A stretch of 64,000 nucleotides of DNA from Leucobacter komagatae (lineage in GTDB: Bacteria > Actinomycetota > Actinomycetes > Actinomycetales > Microbacteriaceae): positions 1 through 64,000 of the forward strand of contig NZ_JXSQ01000006.1 of assembly GCF_000834055.1 (NCBI RefSeq), read 5' to 3'. Positions 17,150 to 26,334 of the stretch are shown piece by piece. Numbering within the stretch: position 1 is the stretch's first letter; every line of letters begins with the position of its first letter. The notes under the pieces were generated by a model that saw only the letters and a program-made list of their open reading frames with translations, ran no database searches and had not been told where the DNA came from. The position numbers and the translations under genes are program-made.

Positions 17150-18646
17150 CTAGGCGCTGACCGCCGTTTCTGGGGAGCTAGAGACGGCAGCCACGCGGCG
17201 TCTCAGCTCCGGCTTATCAATCTTTCCCACGGGGTTTCTCGGCAGCTCCTCGACGACCGTAAGCTCCGCAGGGACTTTGATCTTCGCGAGCCCCTCGGCG
17301 CAGTGCGCGATGAGCTCTTCGCTGTTCACCTGCGCGCCAGGCAGCGCGACAACGAACGCGACGGGCACCTCGCCGAGCGTCGCGTGCGGCGCACCGACGA
17401 CGGCGGCTTCGAGCACCGCGGGGTGCGTTGCGAGGTGCGTCTCGATTTCCTTGGGGTAGATGTTCTCACCGCCGCGAATAATCATGTCTTTCATGCGGTC
17501 GACGATTCTCAGGTAGCCGTCTTCGTCGAGTACCCCGACGTCGCCGGTGCGGAGCCAGCCATCAACGATGGTCTCCGCCGTCGCCTCGGGGCGTCCGAGG
17601 TAGCCGCGCATCACGTTTGGCCCACTGATGCGGATCTCCCCACGCTCGCCAGTTGGCACGGGGTTGCCCTTGTCGTCGGTGAGCTTGATGCGCTGGCCGG
17701 GAAGCACCGGGCCGACGCTGCCGAGCTTGTGTGGCCCCTCCAATGGGTTGCACGTTGAAGCGCAGGTACCCTCTGTGAGGCCGTAGCCCTCAATGATGCG
17801 GAGGTTGAACCGCTCGGCGGAGAGCTGGAGCAGTTCACGCGAAACGGGGGCGGCACCGCAGATCACGAACCTCACGGAGCTGAAATCGGGTGCGATCTCT
17901 GGCGGCAGTTCGACGAGGCGGGCGAGGATCGCTGGCACGGCCGAGAAGAAGGTCGGGCGGTGGCGAGCGACGGCCTCGGTAAACGGGACGGGGGCGAACC
18001 GCTTCACGATGACTGTTGAGCCGCCAACCGTGATCGGCGAGAGCCAGCTCAGGCTGATCGCGTTCACGTGGAACATCGGGAGCACGAGCAGGGCGCGGTC
18101 GGCCTCGGTCATATCGACGTGGTCGACGAACGACGTGGTCATCGCGTTGAGGTTGGCGTGGTCGAGCATGACGCCCTTCGGCTGCCCAGTGGATCCGCTC
18201 GTGTAAATGAGCAGTGCGATCTCGCCAGCGTCCGTCGTGCGCCGCTCCGTCTCGCGGGTCGGTGCGGTGCGCATCTCGGTGACCGGCAGCGCGCGGGTGC
18301 GGATCCCGGGAACCCTGCCGAGTGTCGCCTCATCGGCGAGCAGCAGGCTCGCCTCTGAGTCGCCCAGCTGATACGTGAGTTCACGTTCGGTGAACGTCGG
18401 GTTGATGGGTGTGGCGATGGCGCCGACGAGCCAGGTGCCGAGGATCCCAACGACGAGCTCGATGCTGTTCTCGAGCATTACGCCGACGACGTCTCCTTGC
18501 GAAACGCCGAGCTCAGTGAGCTGCTCGGCGAAGGCGCGCGCGAGCGTGTCGACCTCAGCGTAGCTCAGCATGCGGGTGTCGTCGCCGATGCAATCAGCGG
18601 TTGTGCCGGCTGCGGGTGAGAGCCAAAGCAAGTGGTTCAGCGTCAT
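17150..18646 (-). CDS. Acyl-CoA synthetase (class I adenylate-forming enzyme)
   Basis: A 498-residue AMP-forming ligase. The P-loop YTSGSTGQPKG is at residues 148-158, followed by the GYGLTEG motif, GWLRTGDVG, the hinge DRMKDMIIRGGENIYPKEIE and the C-terminal catalytic-lysine block NPVGKIDKPELRRR. It activates a carboxylic acid, probably medium- or long-chain or aromatic, to its CoA thioester; the substrate is not decidable from sequence. It lies first in a same-strand set with DUF3556, the flavoprotein and PucR, separated from DUF3556 by 123 bp with hairpins. Confidence 0.9.
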   Translation of the reverse strand: MTLNHLLWLSPAAGTTADCIGDDTRMLSYAEVDTLARAFAEQLTELGVSQGDVVGVMLENSIELVVGILGTWLVGAIATPINPTFTERELTYQLGDSEASLLLADEATLGRVPGIRTRALPVTEMRTAPTRETERRTTDAGEIALLIYTSGSTGQPKGVMLDHANLNAMTTSFVDHVDMTEADRALLVLPMFHVNAISLSWLSPITVGGSTVIVKRFAPVPFTEAVARHRPTFFSAVPAILARLVELPPEIAPDFSSVRFVICGAAPVSRELLQLSAERFNLRIIEGYGLTEGTCASTCNPLEGPHKLGSVGPVLPGQRIKLTDDKGNPVPTGERGEIRISGPNVMRGYLGRPEATAETIVDGWLRTGDVGVLDEDGYLRIVDRMKDMIIRGGENIYPKEIETHLATHPAVLEAAVVGAPHATLGEVPVAFVVALPGAQVNSEELIAHCAEGLAKIKVPAELTVVEELPRNPVGKIDKPELRRRVAAVSSSPETAVSA

Positions 18647-18921
18647 TGCCGTCCTTTCCGAGATGGTCTTCTATGACCGTGTAGCCCCGTTGCTCTCAAG
18701 GGTAGAGAGGGGGATGTTCAGGATCCGTGCCGTTGTTGGCCCAGCTGACCCGCGATGGTGTGCACTCTGCATAGCCGCGCGAACTCTCCCGCGATGGCAA
18801 GCAGCGCGCGGGCCAGGTATCCATAGCCTCATGATAATGCTCTCCCAGCTACCAGAGCCCTCAGCCTCCCGAGCCCGGCGCAGACTACGATTGCGGGCAT
18901 CGGCGATAAGGAGTTCCGTCA

Positions 18922-19719
18922 GTGCCACCATTCGAATCCCCCAGCGCACGCACGGGGGCCTCACACCGCACGAGCGCGCTCCGCGTGCTCATCCCTGCCG
19001 CCCTCGCCGTGACGCTCGCGATGCTCGCCGGGTGCGCCGCACAGCCCGAACCAGCAGCTGCCCCAAAGTCGCCTTCCGCGACCCCGTCGCCCGAGCCGAA
19101 CCAGCCAGCAGAACCGGATCCGCGTGCCAACGCGGACCTCGCCGCCGCAGTCGGTGCGAACGACGGCGCCGCAGTGCGCTCGGCCCTCGAGCGTGGCGCC
19201 GACATCGAGCTGCGCGGCGAAGCCGGAATGACCCCGCTCGTCGCGGCGACGAAGGCAAACGCCGTTGCCGCGGCGACCGCCCTCATCGAGGCGGGAGCCG
19301 ACGTCAACGCGAAAGACGATATCGAGGACAGCGCGTACCTCTACGCCGGTGCCGAAGGCTACGAGGAGATCCTCGCGCTCACGCTCGCAAACGGGGCCGA
19401 CCTCACGAGCACGAACCGCTTCGGTGGCACGGCCCTCATCCCCGCTGGCGAGCACGGGCACGTCGGCGTCACCCGGATGCTGCTCGAGGCTGGGATCGAC
19501 CCTGACCACATCAACAACCTCGGCTGGACTGCGCTGCAGGAGGCCGCGATCCTCGGCACCGACGGCGAGAACCACCGTGAGACCGTGCGGCTGCTGCTCG
19601 CTGGCGGCGCGGACCCGAATCTGCGCGACGGCCAGGGCAGCACGCCCCTCGCGAACGCCGAGGCTCGCGGCCTGTGGCAGCTCGCCGAACTCATCAAGGG
19701 CGCGGGCGGCGGCTACTAG
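18922..19719 (+). CDS. Ankyrin-repeat lipoprotein
   Basis: A 265-residue exported lipoprotein. The lipobox is LAGC with Cys38, followed by a Pro/Ala/Ser/Glu linker to about residue 65. Four to five ankyrin repeats then fill the rest, with units such as GMTPLVAATKANAVAAATAL and IEAGADVNAKDD. GTG at 18922 follows AAGGAG with 8-nt spacing. Extracellular ankyrin proteins usually mediate protein contacts; some protect against catalase-type or peptidase partners, but no partner is nearby. It converges with the surface-protein gene 10 bp downstream. The 275-bp gap upstream (18647-18921) holds two divergent promoters at most. Confidence 0.88.
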   Translation: MPPFESPSARTGASHRTSALRVLIPAALAVTLAMLAGCAAQPEPAAAPKSPSATPSPEPNQPAEPDPRANADLAAAVGANDGAAVRSALERGADIELRGEAGMTPLVAATKANAVAAATALIEAGADVNAKDDIEDSAYLYAGAEGYEEILALTLANGADLTSTNRFGGTALIPAGEHGHVGVTRMLLEAGIDPDHINNLGWTALQEAAILGTDGENHRETVRLLLAGGADPNLRDGQGSTPLANAEARGLWQLAELIKGAGGGY

Positions 19720-19728
19720 CCCCTCGCC

Positions 19729-20799
19729 CTACGAGCGGTGCAACGCGCGGCCGCGCGACGCAGCGCCAAGCATCAGTACGAGCCCGAGCCCGAGCGCGCC
19801 GAACGCAGCCACGCCAATGGCAGCCGTCCGCTGCGTTCCTGAGTTCGCGAGCTCCGTTGTTGCGCCCTTGCCGTCGTGGGCCGGGGGCACGTCCTCTTCC
19901 GTGTCAGTGTCGGGCGTATCGATGACTGGTTTCTCGGGCTCAGGGTCAACTCCGACGGGCACGACCGCTAGCGTGAGCTCCGCCTGACCGGTCACCGTGT
20001 AGTCGGCGAATGGTCCGGCAAGCACAAACCCGTTTGGAAGCACGAGGGTGGCTTCCGTGATGACCGCGCCGATGGGAAGGCCCCGGTAGATCTGCAATCC
20101 CTCGGTCTTGCCGTCGTAGACGAACCAGACCATGACATCGGCAACAGGAACCGAATTTCTGAGAACAGGGACATCGATCGTGTCGCTAGCCACGACGACG
20201 TGCGGCACCATCGGATTTGCCTGCACAAACCCTTCCGGGATGGTGAGGTCCTCATCGTGCACCACGAAGAGTTCTGGGAGACCGGCAAGTACTTCTCGGC
20301 CTATCTCCTCGCCATCGAGAAGGTACCTCACGGTGACGTCAAATAGCGGTTTCTCGGCCTTGACGAGTTCCACGGTGATCTCTTGATCCTCGTAGACAGT
20401 GAAATCGGGAAAGGGGGATTTCAGGCTATAGCCAGAGGGCATCTCCAGGTCTGAAGACCTTATGAGCTCGCCCTGCTGCATGTCACTGAACTCTTGCAGC
20501 CCCACAACACGCCCGTCGAATGAGTACGCAATGATGACGTTGCACAGTTCATCAGCGTCTGACGGCTGCGCATCCGCTTCGGCTTCTTCTCCGCTGGGCG
20601 ACGCCTCGGACTCGACCGTCGCGCTCGTGTCGTCCCCCGGCTCGGTGAGCGCGAGGCTCGGCGCCGCGAAAGAGAGTGCGAGAAGCGGCGCAATGAGCAG
20701 TGCCACGATAGTTCGCGAGGCAAGTCGCGCCCACTGGCGCGAAGGGAATCCGATGTTTTTCGCACCGCGCGTTGTCATCTCGTCTGCGCGTATCCGCAT
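19729..20799 (-). CDS. Surface protein with three repeat domains and a sorting-type tail
   Basis: A 356-residue protein with a Sec signal peptide (hydrophobic core LLIAPLLALSFA), an acidic Ser/Glu/Asp linker, three related domains of about 65 residues (roughly 88-152, 154-218, 223-290), a Pro/Asp/Glu stalk, the motif LANSGT, a membrane segment and a short basic tail. Each repeat has a YxxDGxxxGL-like start and a later LxxPxGxxxxxP block, resembling MucBP-type beta-grasp repeats. LANSGT could be recognised by a class E-type sortase. ATG at 20799 follows GGGGGAGC. Adhesion or cell-cell contact is a reasonable guess. Confidence 0.75.
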   Translation of the reverse strand: MRIRADEMTTRGAKNIGFPSRQWARLASRTIVALLIAPLLALSFAAPSLALTEPGDDTSATVESEASPSGEEAEADAQPSDADELCNVIIAYSFDGRVVGLQEFSDMQQGELIRSSDLEMPSGYSLKSPFPDFTVYEDQEITVELVKAEKPLFDVTVRYLLDGEEIGREVLAGLPELFVVHDEDLTIPEGFVQANPMVPHVVVASDTIDVPVLRNSVPVADVMVWFVYDGKTEGLQIYRGLPIGAVITEATLVLPNGFVLAGPFADYTVTGQAELTLAVVPVGVDPEPEKPVIDTPDTDTEEDVPPAHDGKGATTELANSGTQRTAAIGVAAFGALGLGLVLMLGAASRGRALHRS

Positions 20800-20874
20800 G
20801 ATGCTCCCCCATTCGCCACCAAGCACCTAGCCCCCAAGCTAATGCCGCGTCGATGTAATCGCAATGAGCAGTCC

Positions 20875-20908
20875 GCGGCAGAGGCACTCGCGCGAGTGCG
20901 AGTGCCGC
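20875..20908 (-). terminator. Palindromic hairpin after the response-regulator gene
   Basis: GCGGCA, GCACTCGC, GCGAGTGC and TGCCGC form a near-perfect palindrome interrupted by one symmetric 3-base mismatch (GAG opposite GAG). It lies 35 bp beyond the stop of the response regulator and upstream of the surface-protein gene. Confidence 0.5.
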
Positions 20909-20942
20909 AACCGCACTGCCGGCGCGCAGCGTCGGACTGGTG

Positions 20943-21584
20943 TCAGATCCACCCCTGCTGCCAGGCGTGCTCTGCTGCATCGTGGCGGTTACTCGCCCCA
21001 AGCTTCGTCATCGCCGCCGAGAGGTAGTTGCGCACGGTGCCAGTGGAGAGGAAGAGCGCATCCGCGATTGCCTGCACGCTCGACGACGTCCGGGTCGCGC
21101 GGAGCACGTCGAGCTCGCGGTCGGTGAGCGGGCAGCGCTCGGCGACGAGGGCTGCCGCCGCGATCTCCGGGTCAATGTAGCGTTTGCCCGCCGCAACGTC
21201 GCGAATCACGTCGGCGAGGTCTCCCGCCGGCGTAGATTTCGGCACGAAGCCTGCGACCTTTGCGGCGAGCGCACGTCGAAGCACGCCGGGACGCGCGTGG
21301 CGAGTCACGATGATCACGCGCGCCCCAGGCACCCCAGCCATGATCCGCTCCGCGGCCTCAATGCCGTCAGCGCGCGGCATCTCGAGGTCAAGTAGGCAGA
21401 CGTCTGGGCGGAGCTCGAGTGCGAGTTGCGCCGCAGTGGCGCCGTTATCGGTGCCGGCGACGACCTCGATGTCTGGTTCGAGCCCGAGCAGGGCTTCAAG
21501 TGCCCCGCGAATGAGGTGCTCGTCGTCTGCGATGAGCAGCCTGATGCTGCCCGTCGGTTGTTCACTCTCACTCATCGCACTCAC
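20943..21584 (-). CDS. NarL/LuxR-family response regulator (DesR-like)
   Basis: A 213-residue regulator: receiver domain with LLIADDEH acidic pair, phospho-acceptor in CLLDLEMPRADG, switch Thr in IVTRHARPG and Lys in GFVPKST, followed by a C-terminal LuxR helix-turn-helix (LTDRELDVLRA ... AIADALFLSTGTVRNYLSAA). GTG at 21584, after GGGGGA, is favoured; ATG at 21575 is an alternative. It overlaps the 3' end of the upstream histidine-kinase gene, its evident partner. Targets are unknown; DesR-like systems often control membrane-lipid or drug-export genes. Confidence 0.9.
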   Translation of the reverse strand: MSAMSESEQPTGSIRLLIADDEHLIRGALEALLGLEPDIEVVAGTDNGATAAQLALELRPDVCLLDLEMPRADGIEAAERIMAGVPGARVIIVTRHARPGVLRRALAAKVAGFVPKSTPAGDLADVIRDVAAGKRYIDPEIAAAALVAERCPLTDRELDVLRATRTSSSVQAIADALFLSTGTVRNYLSAAMTKLGASNRHDAAEHAWQQGWI

Positions 21585-22837
21585 TGCGTTCCCCCATCCG
21601 GTACCCAGACGCGTAGTTCAAACGTCCCATTTCCAGGCGCGGCACCGTCCCGGTCGCGCCCGCGCCTGCCTGTGCTTCGAGGGTTCCCCCGATCGCGATG
21701 ACGCGTTCGCGTAGCCCTGCGAGACCCGATCCGCTGCCATGCTGGTCCCCGCCGACGCCATCGTTCACCACCAGCAGTTCGTACCCGCCGCGGGATGCAG
21801 CGAGCGTGATCGCGGCGGTGCTCGCCTCGCTGTGGCGCAGGATATTCGTTGTTGCCTCCCGCACGGCGAAGGCGAGCACCCGCTCGGCCTCCGCACCGGT
21901 AGGCGACCCGTCAATGCTGAGCGTGCATTTCGTACCGGCAAGGGTGAGCACTTCGCTCGCGTTTTCGAGTTCGTCACCGAGCGCTACCTCGCGGAGCCCC
22001 GCGACGAGCGATCGGGTTTCCTCCATCGCTTCCTTCGCGATGAGCCTGATTTCGCCGATCTGCCCAGCAGCGTAGTCAGCGTTGCTCTCGATCGTTCGCT
22101 CGGCAAGCTCAGCCTTGAGCGCGATGACCTGCAGGTGGTGCCCCTGAATGTCGTGCAGGTCCGCCGCGAAGCGCAGCCGCTCCTGTGTGACGGCGAGCTC
22201 CGCCGAGATGAGCCTGGCCTCTTCCAGCCTGGCGACGACGCGCCAGAACCACAGGCTCGAGATCACCATGAGGGGAAGAACCGCCGCGTAGAACATCACC
22301 ATGAATGCGGCACCATTGCCCGACTGCACGAGCGGGGTCCCGTCAACGAAGAGGCCCACAACCAGCGGGGCGAGCGAGAGCGCAAGCATCGCCCCGATGA
22401 GCCGCCAGCGGAGCTTCCGGGGGGGCGACGAGACTAAAGATGACCCCGGAGAACCAGAGCTGCGCGGCAGCAAACAGTGCGGCCTCGCCAGCTGCGAAGG
22501 CGAGCGCCCACGACGCGATCGCCGGCGCAAACAGCGCGATTGTCCAGCCGATGTGCGGCCATCCGCTGCCGGAGTCCGAGCGAAGGAACCAGCAGTAGCG
22601 GATCCGCGTGGCCGCCGCCGCGACGCTCAAAAGCACGAGGGCGAGATCCATGCCCGAGCGGGAATTCGCCCACCGCGCAAGCAGCTGGGTGACGGTAATG
22701 AGGTCGAGCATCACGAACAGGAAAACGATCGACCCGAGCGTATACGTCCAGGTCGCGTTCACGCCCGCGAAGGGAGCGGCGGTGTTCGGGTGGGCAGCCA
22801 TCAGTGTCAGCATAGGGCCACTGCTGCGCGAACTCAT
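21568..22837 (-). pseudogene. DesK-type sensor histidine kinase split by a frameshift in a C7 tract
   Basis: Two overlapping frames together make one kinase. The upstream frame (about 22837 to 22419) encodes four to five membrane segments ending WFSGVIFSLVAPP. The downstream frame (from about 22430 to 21568) continues RKLRWRLIGAMLALSLAPLV, then the HisKA_3 box DLHDIQGHHLQVIALKAEL and an HATPase domain (NDGVG, GLAGLRERV). The switch falls on seven consecutive C (minus strand; 22419-22425). Six would restore a single frame of about 420 residues, the usual DesK length. It may be a sequencing error, a real mutation or phase variation. The downstream part alone would keep the catalytic domains. 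Confidence 0.75.
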
Positions 22838-23032
22838 ACCCTCGGCCGTTCGCTCCGGCAACGTGTGACAAATGTCACGGGAGGTCAGTGTGGATTCGCA
22901 CGCGGACGCGTGACAGCCCGGCACTACTGCGGAACGCGCAACCACGAAACGATAGGTGTACTGCGGCGCTCCGCCGCCCCTGCCCCACCCGGCAAGGTCA
23001 CTTGGCCTCGCCGCCTCCCACGAAAGGTCGCC

Positions 23033-23515
23033 ATGATCGTCTTTATCGATAACCTTCAGGAGTTCACCACGTCGCTCCCTGAGTTCCTGCAGTGGCTCGG
23101 CATCATGATCATCGCTGCGATCCCGTTCGTCGAGTCGTATTTCGGCTCGGCCGTCGGCGTGATCGTCGGCATGAACCCCATCATCGCGGTGGGCGCAGCC
23201 GTCATCGGCAACGTCATCTCAATGCTTATCTTCGTGCTGTCCGCGCACGGGATCCGGGCCAAGGCGACGCAGGGCAAGGCGCCAAAGGAGCTCACACCGA
23301 GCCGCGCGAAACTCAAGGAGCGCTTCGACCGCTACGGCGTGCCTGGCGTGAGCCTCCTCGGCCAGATCTTCCTGCCGAGCCAGATCACTTCCGCCGCAAT
23401 GGTGTCCTTCGGCGCACCGAAGAACCAGGTCATCCTGTGGCAGGTCATCTCGATCATCCTGTGGGGCATTGCGTTCGGGGTGCTGGCAACGCTCGGCATC
23501 TCAGTACTTCGCTAA
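23033..23515 (+). CDS. Small DedA-like/COG2426-type membrane protein
   Basis: A 160-residue integral membrane protein. It has a re-entrant-like segment IPFVESYFGSAVGVIVGMNP with a conserved acidic residue, a second conserved block around RYGVPGVSLLGQIFLPSQI, and about four hydrophobic stretches. It resembles the small-multidrug-export/DedA-like group, in which acidic and Arg residues in membrane dips support proton-linked lipid or ion transport. ATG at 23033 follows GAAAGG; a much longer upstream frame is not protein-like. It stands alone and ends at a strong hairpin. Confidence 0.75.
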   Translation: MIVFIDNLQEFTTSLPEFLQWLGIMIIAAIPFVESYFGSAVGVIVGMNPIIAVGAAVIGNVISMLIFVLSAHGIRAKATQGKAPKELTPSRAKLKERFDRYGVPGVSLLGQIFLPSQITSAAMVSFGAPKNQVILWQVISIILWGIAFGVLATLGISVLR

Positions 23516-23522
23516 CGTGACC

Positions 23523-23552
23523 GTTGGCTGTGCGCTCCCGCGCACAGCCAAC
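23523..23552. terminator. Bidirectional hairpin terminator
   Basis: A perfect 12-bp stem, GTTGGCTGTGCG with CGCACAGCCAAC, with a 6-nt loop, lies between two convergent genes 41 bp apart. It can act for both. Confidence 0.75.
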
Positions 23553-23556
23553 GCCG

Positions 23557-25086
23557 TTACCAGGGGCTTGGCTCGTAGTCCTTGAGGAAGCAGCCGTAGA
23601 GGTCCTCGCCGGCCTCGCCACGGACGATGGGGTCGTAGACTCGCGCGGCACCGTCGACGAGATCGAGGGGCGCGTGGAAGCCCTCCTCAGCCATCCGCAC
23701 CTTCGTGAAGTGCGGGCGCTCGTCGGTGATCCACCCGGTGTCGACCGCGGTCATGAGGATCCCGTCGGTTTCGAGCATCTCCCCCGCGCTCGTGCGCGTG
23801 AGCATGTTGAGCGCAGCCTTCGCCATGTTCGTGTGTGGGTGGCCGGGGCCCTTGTAGCGGCGAGAGAACTGACCCTCCATCGCCGAAACGTTCACAACGT
23901 AGGTGCGGCGCGCTGGCGAGGCAGCCATCGCGCTCCGGAGCCGACTGATGAGGATGAACGGCGCGGTCGCGTTGCACAGCTGCACCTCCAGCATCTCGAT
24001 CGGATCCACCTCCTGCACGTGCTGCACCCAGCTGTTCACGTGGGTGACGTCTGGCACGAGGCCGCCGGCGTCAATCGCGGAGCCGTCAGCGTGCTTCGCA
24101 AGGGATGATGAGCCGGGCGCCATCGCGAGCGCGGTGAGGTCGCTCGCGGTGAGGTGCTGCGCGAACCCGGCGGCGACCGTACCATCGAGCGCCTCGGGAG
24201 GGAGCGCGTCGAGCGACACCGCGCCGCCGCCACCAACCGAGGACTGCAGCGCGCGCGGGTGCAGCTCGGCCGGCTGACCGAGCGTCTCGGTCTCGGGGAA
24301 CACGCCGGCGGGGAGCGGCTGCGACTCTGCGTCAGCGAGCAACGAGTACGATCCTGGCGAGCGGCGCACCGTCTGCGCAGCATTGTTGATGAGGATGTCG
24401 AGCGGCCCGCGGGCGGCAACGGAATCGGCGAGCGCGATCACCTGGGAAGGGTCGCGCAGGTCGATACCCACGATGCGGAGCCGGTCGATCCACTCGGCGG
24501 AGTCGGGAAGCGAGGCGAAGCGGCGGGCCGCGTCGCGGGGGAAGCGCGTGGTGATCGTCGTGTGTGCGCCGTCGCGGAGTAGCCGCAACGCGATGTGCAT
24601 TCCGATCTTCGCGCGGCCCCCGGTGAGCAGCGCCCGCTTGCCGGTGAGGTCGGTGCGCGCGTTGCGCTTCTCATGGCTTGACGCCGCGCAGTTCGGGCAG
24701 AGCTGATGGTAGAACGACTCGACCTGCGTGTACGGTTCCTTGCAGATGTAGCAGCTCTGCGCTTTGCGCAGCTCGCCTACAAATTGGGTCTCCGAGCTCA
24801 CCGTCAGCGGGAGCCCGCGGGTCTCGTCGTCGATGCGGTCGGGAGCACCCGTCGCAGTCGCCTCGATGACCCGGCGATTTGCGTCGGCGATCTCGTTGCG
24901 TTGGCTCCGCCGCCGCTCCCGCTTTGCCGACTTGTACATCGCTGAGGTCGCGCGGCGTACAGCAATGACGTCCGGGTGCTCCGACGGCAACTCGTGCACG
25001 GATCCGATGACCCGCAGCGCGGTCTCAAGATCTGCGGGGTCGATGCCGCTGTTGGTCACTGCGGCAGCTGCGGGAGTTTCGGTCAT
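23557..25086 (-). CDS. SDR-family protein with N-terminal zinc-ribbon extension
   Basis: A 509-residue protein, about twice the usual SDR length. Residues 1-140 form a helical, basic extension ending in a zinc ribbon (CYIC at 112-115, CPNC at 130-133). The Rossmann part starts with TGGRAKIG (155-162) and has an NNAAQT block equivalent to NNAG. At the active site the canonical YxxxK is replaced: the Lys lies in PHTNMAKAA, where the Tyr position is Thr. A Ser remains in VNVSAMEG. It may therefore be a catalytically altered or regulatory SDR. An inserted segment of about 90 residues follows the NNAA block. Substrate and role are unknown. Confidence 0.82.
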   Translation of the reverse strand: MTETPAAAAVTNSGIDPADLETALRVIGSVHELPSEHPDVIAVRRATSAMYKSAKRERRRSQRNEIADANRRVIEATATGAPDRIDDETRGLPLTVSSETQFVGELRKAQSCYICKEPYTQVESFYHQLCPNCAASSHEKRNARTDLTGKRALLTGGRAKIGMHIALRLLRDGAHTTITTRFPRDAARRFASLPDSAEWIDRLRIVGIDLRDPSQVIALADSVAARGPLDILINNAAQTVRRSPGSYSLLADAESQPLPAGVFPETETLGQPAELHPRALQSSVGGGGAVSLDALPPEALDGTVAAGFAQHLTASDLTALAMAPGSSSLAKHADGSAIDAGGLVPDVTHVNSWVQHVQEVDPIEMLEVQLCNATAPFILISRLRSAMAASPARRTYVVNVSAMEGQFSRRYKGPGHPHTNMAKAALNMLTRTSAGEMLETDGILMTAVDTGWITDERPHFTKVRMAEEGFHAPLDLVDGAARVYDPIVRGEAGEDLYGCFLKDYEPSPW

Positions 25087-25130
25087 TGCGCCAATTTTAC
25101 GCTACCCAGATGGGTGCCGCTTCGCCGCCA

Positions 25131-26159
25131 CTACGGCACGCTCACCGGGGTGATACCGAAGGCCTCGGCGAGGAGCTCGTGCGAACGGTGGCGCTCGGCC
25201 GGGTCGGGGATCATGCTCTGCACCATCACCTCGTCGGCGCCGGTCTCCTCCACCATCTGCTCGATCGTCGCGCGCACCTGCGCTGGGCTGCCTGCGACGA
25301 GCCGCGGGCGGACTCCGTCGACGATGCAGGTCGGCTGGTCGCGCTCGGCCACGGTGAGCTCGGCCACCGCGTCGTCCGCGGCAGGCACTGGCGTCGAGAA
25401 ATCGCCGCGCGCGACCCGGGCGTAGTAGGCCTTCGGCGAACTGACGAGCCTTGCGGCCTCGTCCGCCGTTTCGCCGACGGTGACGTTCACGGCAAGAATC
25501 GCGCGCGGCTCAGCCAGCCCAGACGCGCCCGGCGTGAACCGCTTTCGGTAGTGCCTGAGTGCCGGCGCAGCGCCCTCCGGGTTGATGAAGCCAGCGAACG
25601 TGTACCCGATCCCGAGGCCGGCGGCGAGGTTTGACCCGTTCGGACTCGAGCCGAGGAGCCACGTGTGCGGTATTTCCGCTACGGAGGGCAGCAGCGCGGT
25701 GAGGGAAAAGGGGTGCTCTGGCGGGAAGTCGTCGGTCAACCACGCGACGGTCTCAGCGACCTGCTGGGTGTGTTCCACATTCGCCGGGGTGATCCGGTTT
25801 TGTTGCAGCGCGAGGTCGAGGACGGGGCCGGCAGTCGCCCTGCCCATACCGAGATCGACCCTGCCCGGGTACATCGCTTCGAGCTGTTTAAACATTTCGG
25901 CGACCTTGAACGGGCTGTAGTGGTTCATGAGGACCGCACCCGAGCCGACTCGGATCTTGGATGTGAGCGCGCCGACCGCGGCGATGAGGAGTTCGGGATG
26001 GTGCGATGCGCCCATGGTGCTCGCGTGGTGCTCGGCGAACCAGATGCGGTGATAGCCGAGCCGCTCAACAGCGAGGGCAAACTGCACGGAGTCGACCAGT
26101 GCGTCTTTCTCGCTCGTCTCCGGGGCAACAATCCCCAGATCAACCACTGAAAGCCGCAT
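25131..26159 (-). CDS. LLM-class flavin-dependent oxidoreductase
   Basis: A 342-residue bacterial-luciferase-like TIM barrel. It begins MRLSVVDLGIVAP and contains RIWFAEHHA near residue 40, then the GSGAVLMNHYSPFKVAE and RVDLGMGRATAGP blocks typical of the MsnO8-like subgroup of FMN/F420-dependent monooxygenases. The start at 26159 fits the family; in-frame sequence upstream is not conserved in character. It probably uses FMNH2 supplied by a separate reductase. It is apparently a single gene. Confidence 0.88.
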   Translation of the reverse strand: MRLSVVDLGIVAPETSEKDALVDSVQFALAVERLGYHRIWFAEHHASTMGASHHPELLIAAVGALTSKIRVGSGAVLMNHYSPFKVAEMFKQLEAMYPGRVDLGMGRATAGPVLDLALQQNRITPANVEHTQQVAETVAWLTDDFPPEHPFSLTALLPSVAEIPHTWLLGSSPNGSNLAAGLGIGYTFAGFINPEGAAPALRHYRKRFTPGASGLAEPRAILAVNVTVGETADEAARLVSSPKAYYARVARGDFSTPVPAADDAVAELTVAERDQPTCIVDGVRPRLVAGSPAQVRATIEQMVEETGADEVMVQSMIPDPAERHRSHELLAEAFGITPVSVP

Positions 26160-26334
26160 TGTGTTCCTCTCGTCGCTGCGCACACCGAAATGCCTCGGCG
26201 AGCACAACGCCACAGGAAGCCCACAGTTAACACCGGGACGCCGCAGCCACTCAGCCGAATGCACCATGCGCTCAACATGCAAGCTACAAGTGAAAGCTGC
26301 GAGCCTCATGATTGCGGGGCATGGGCACGCCAGA

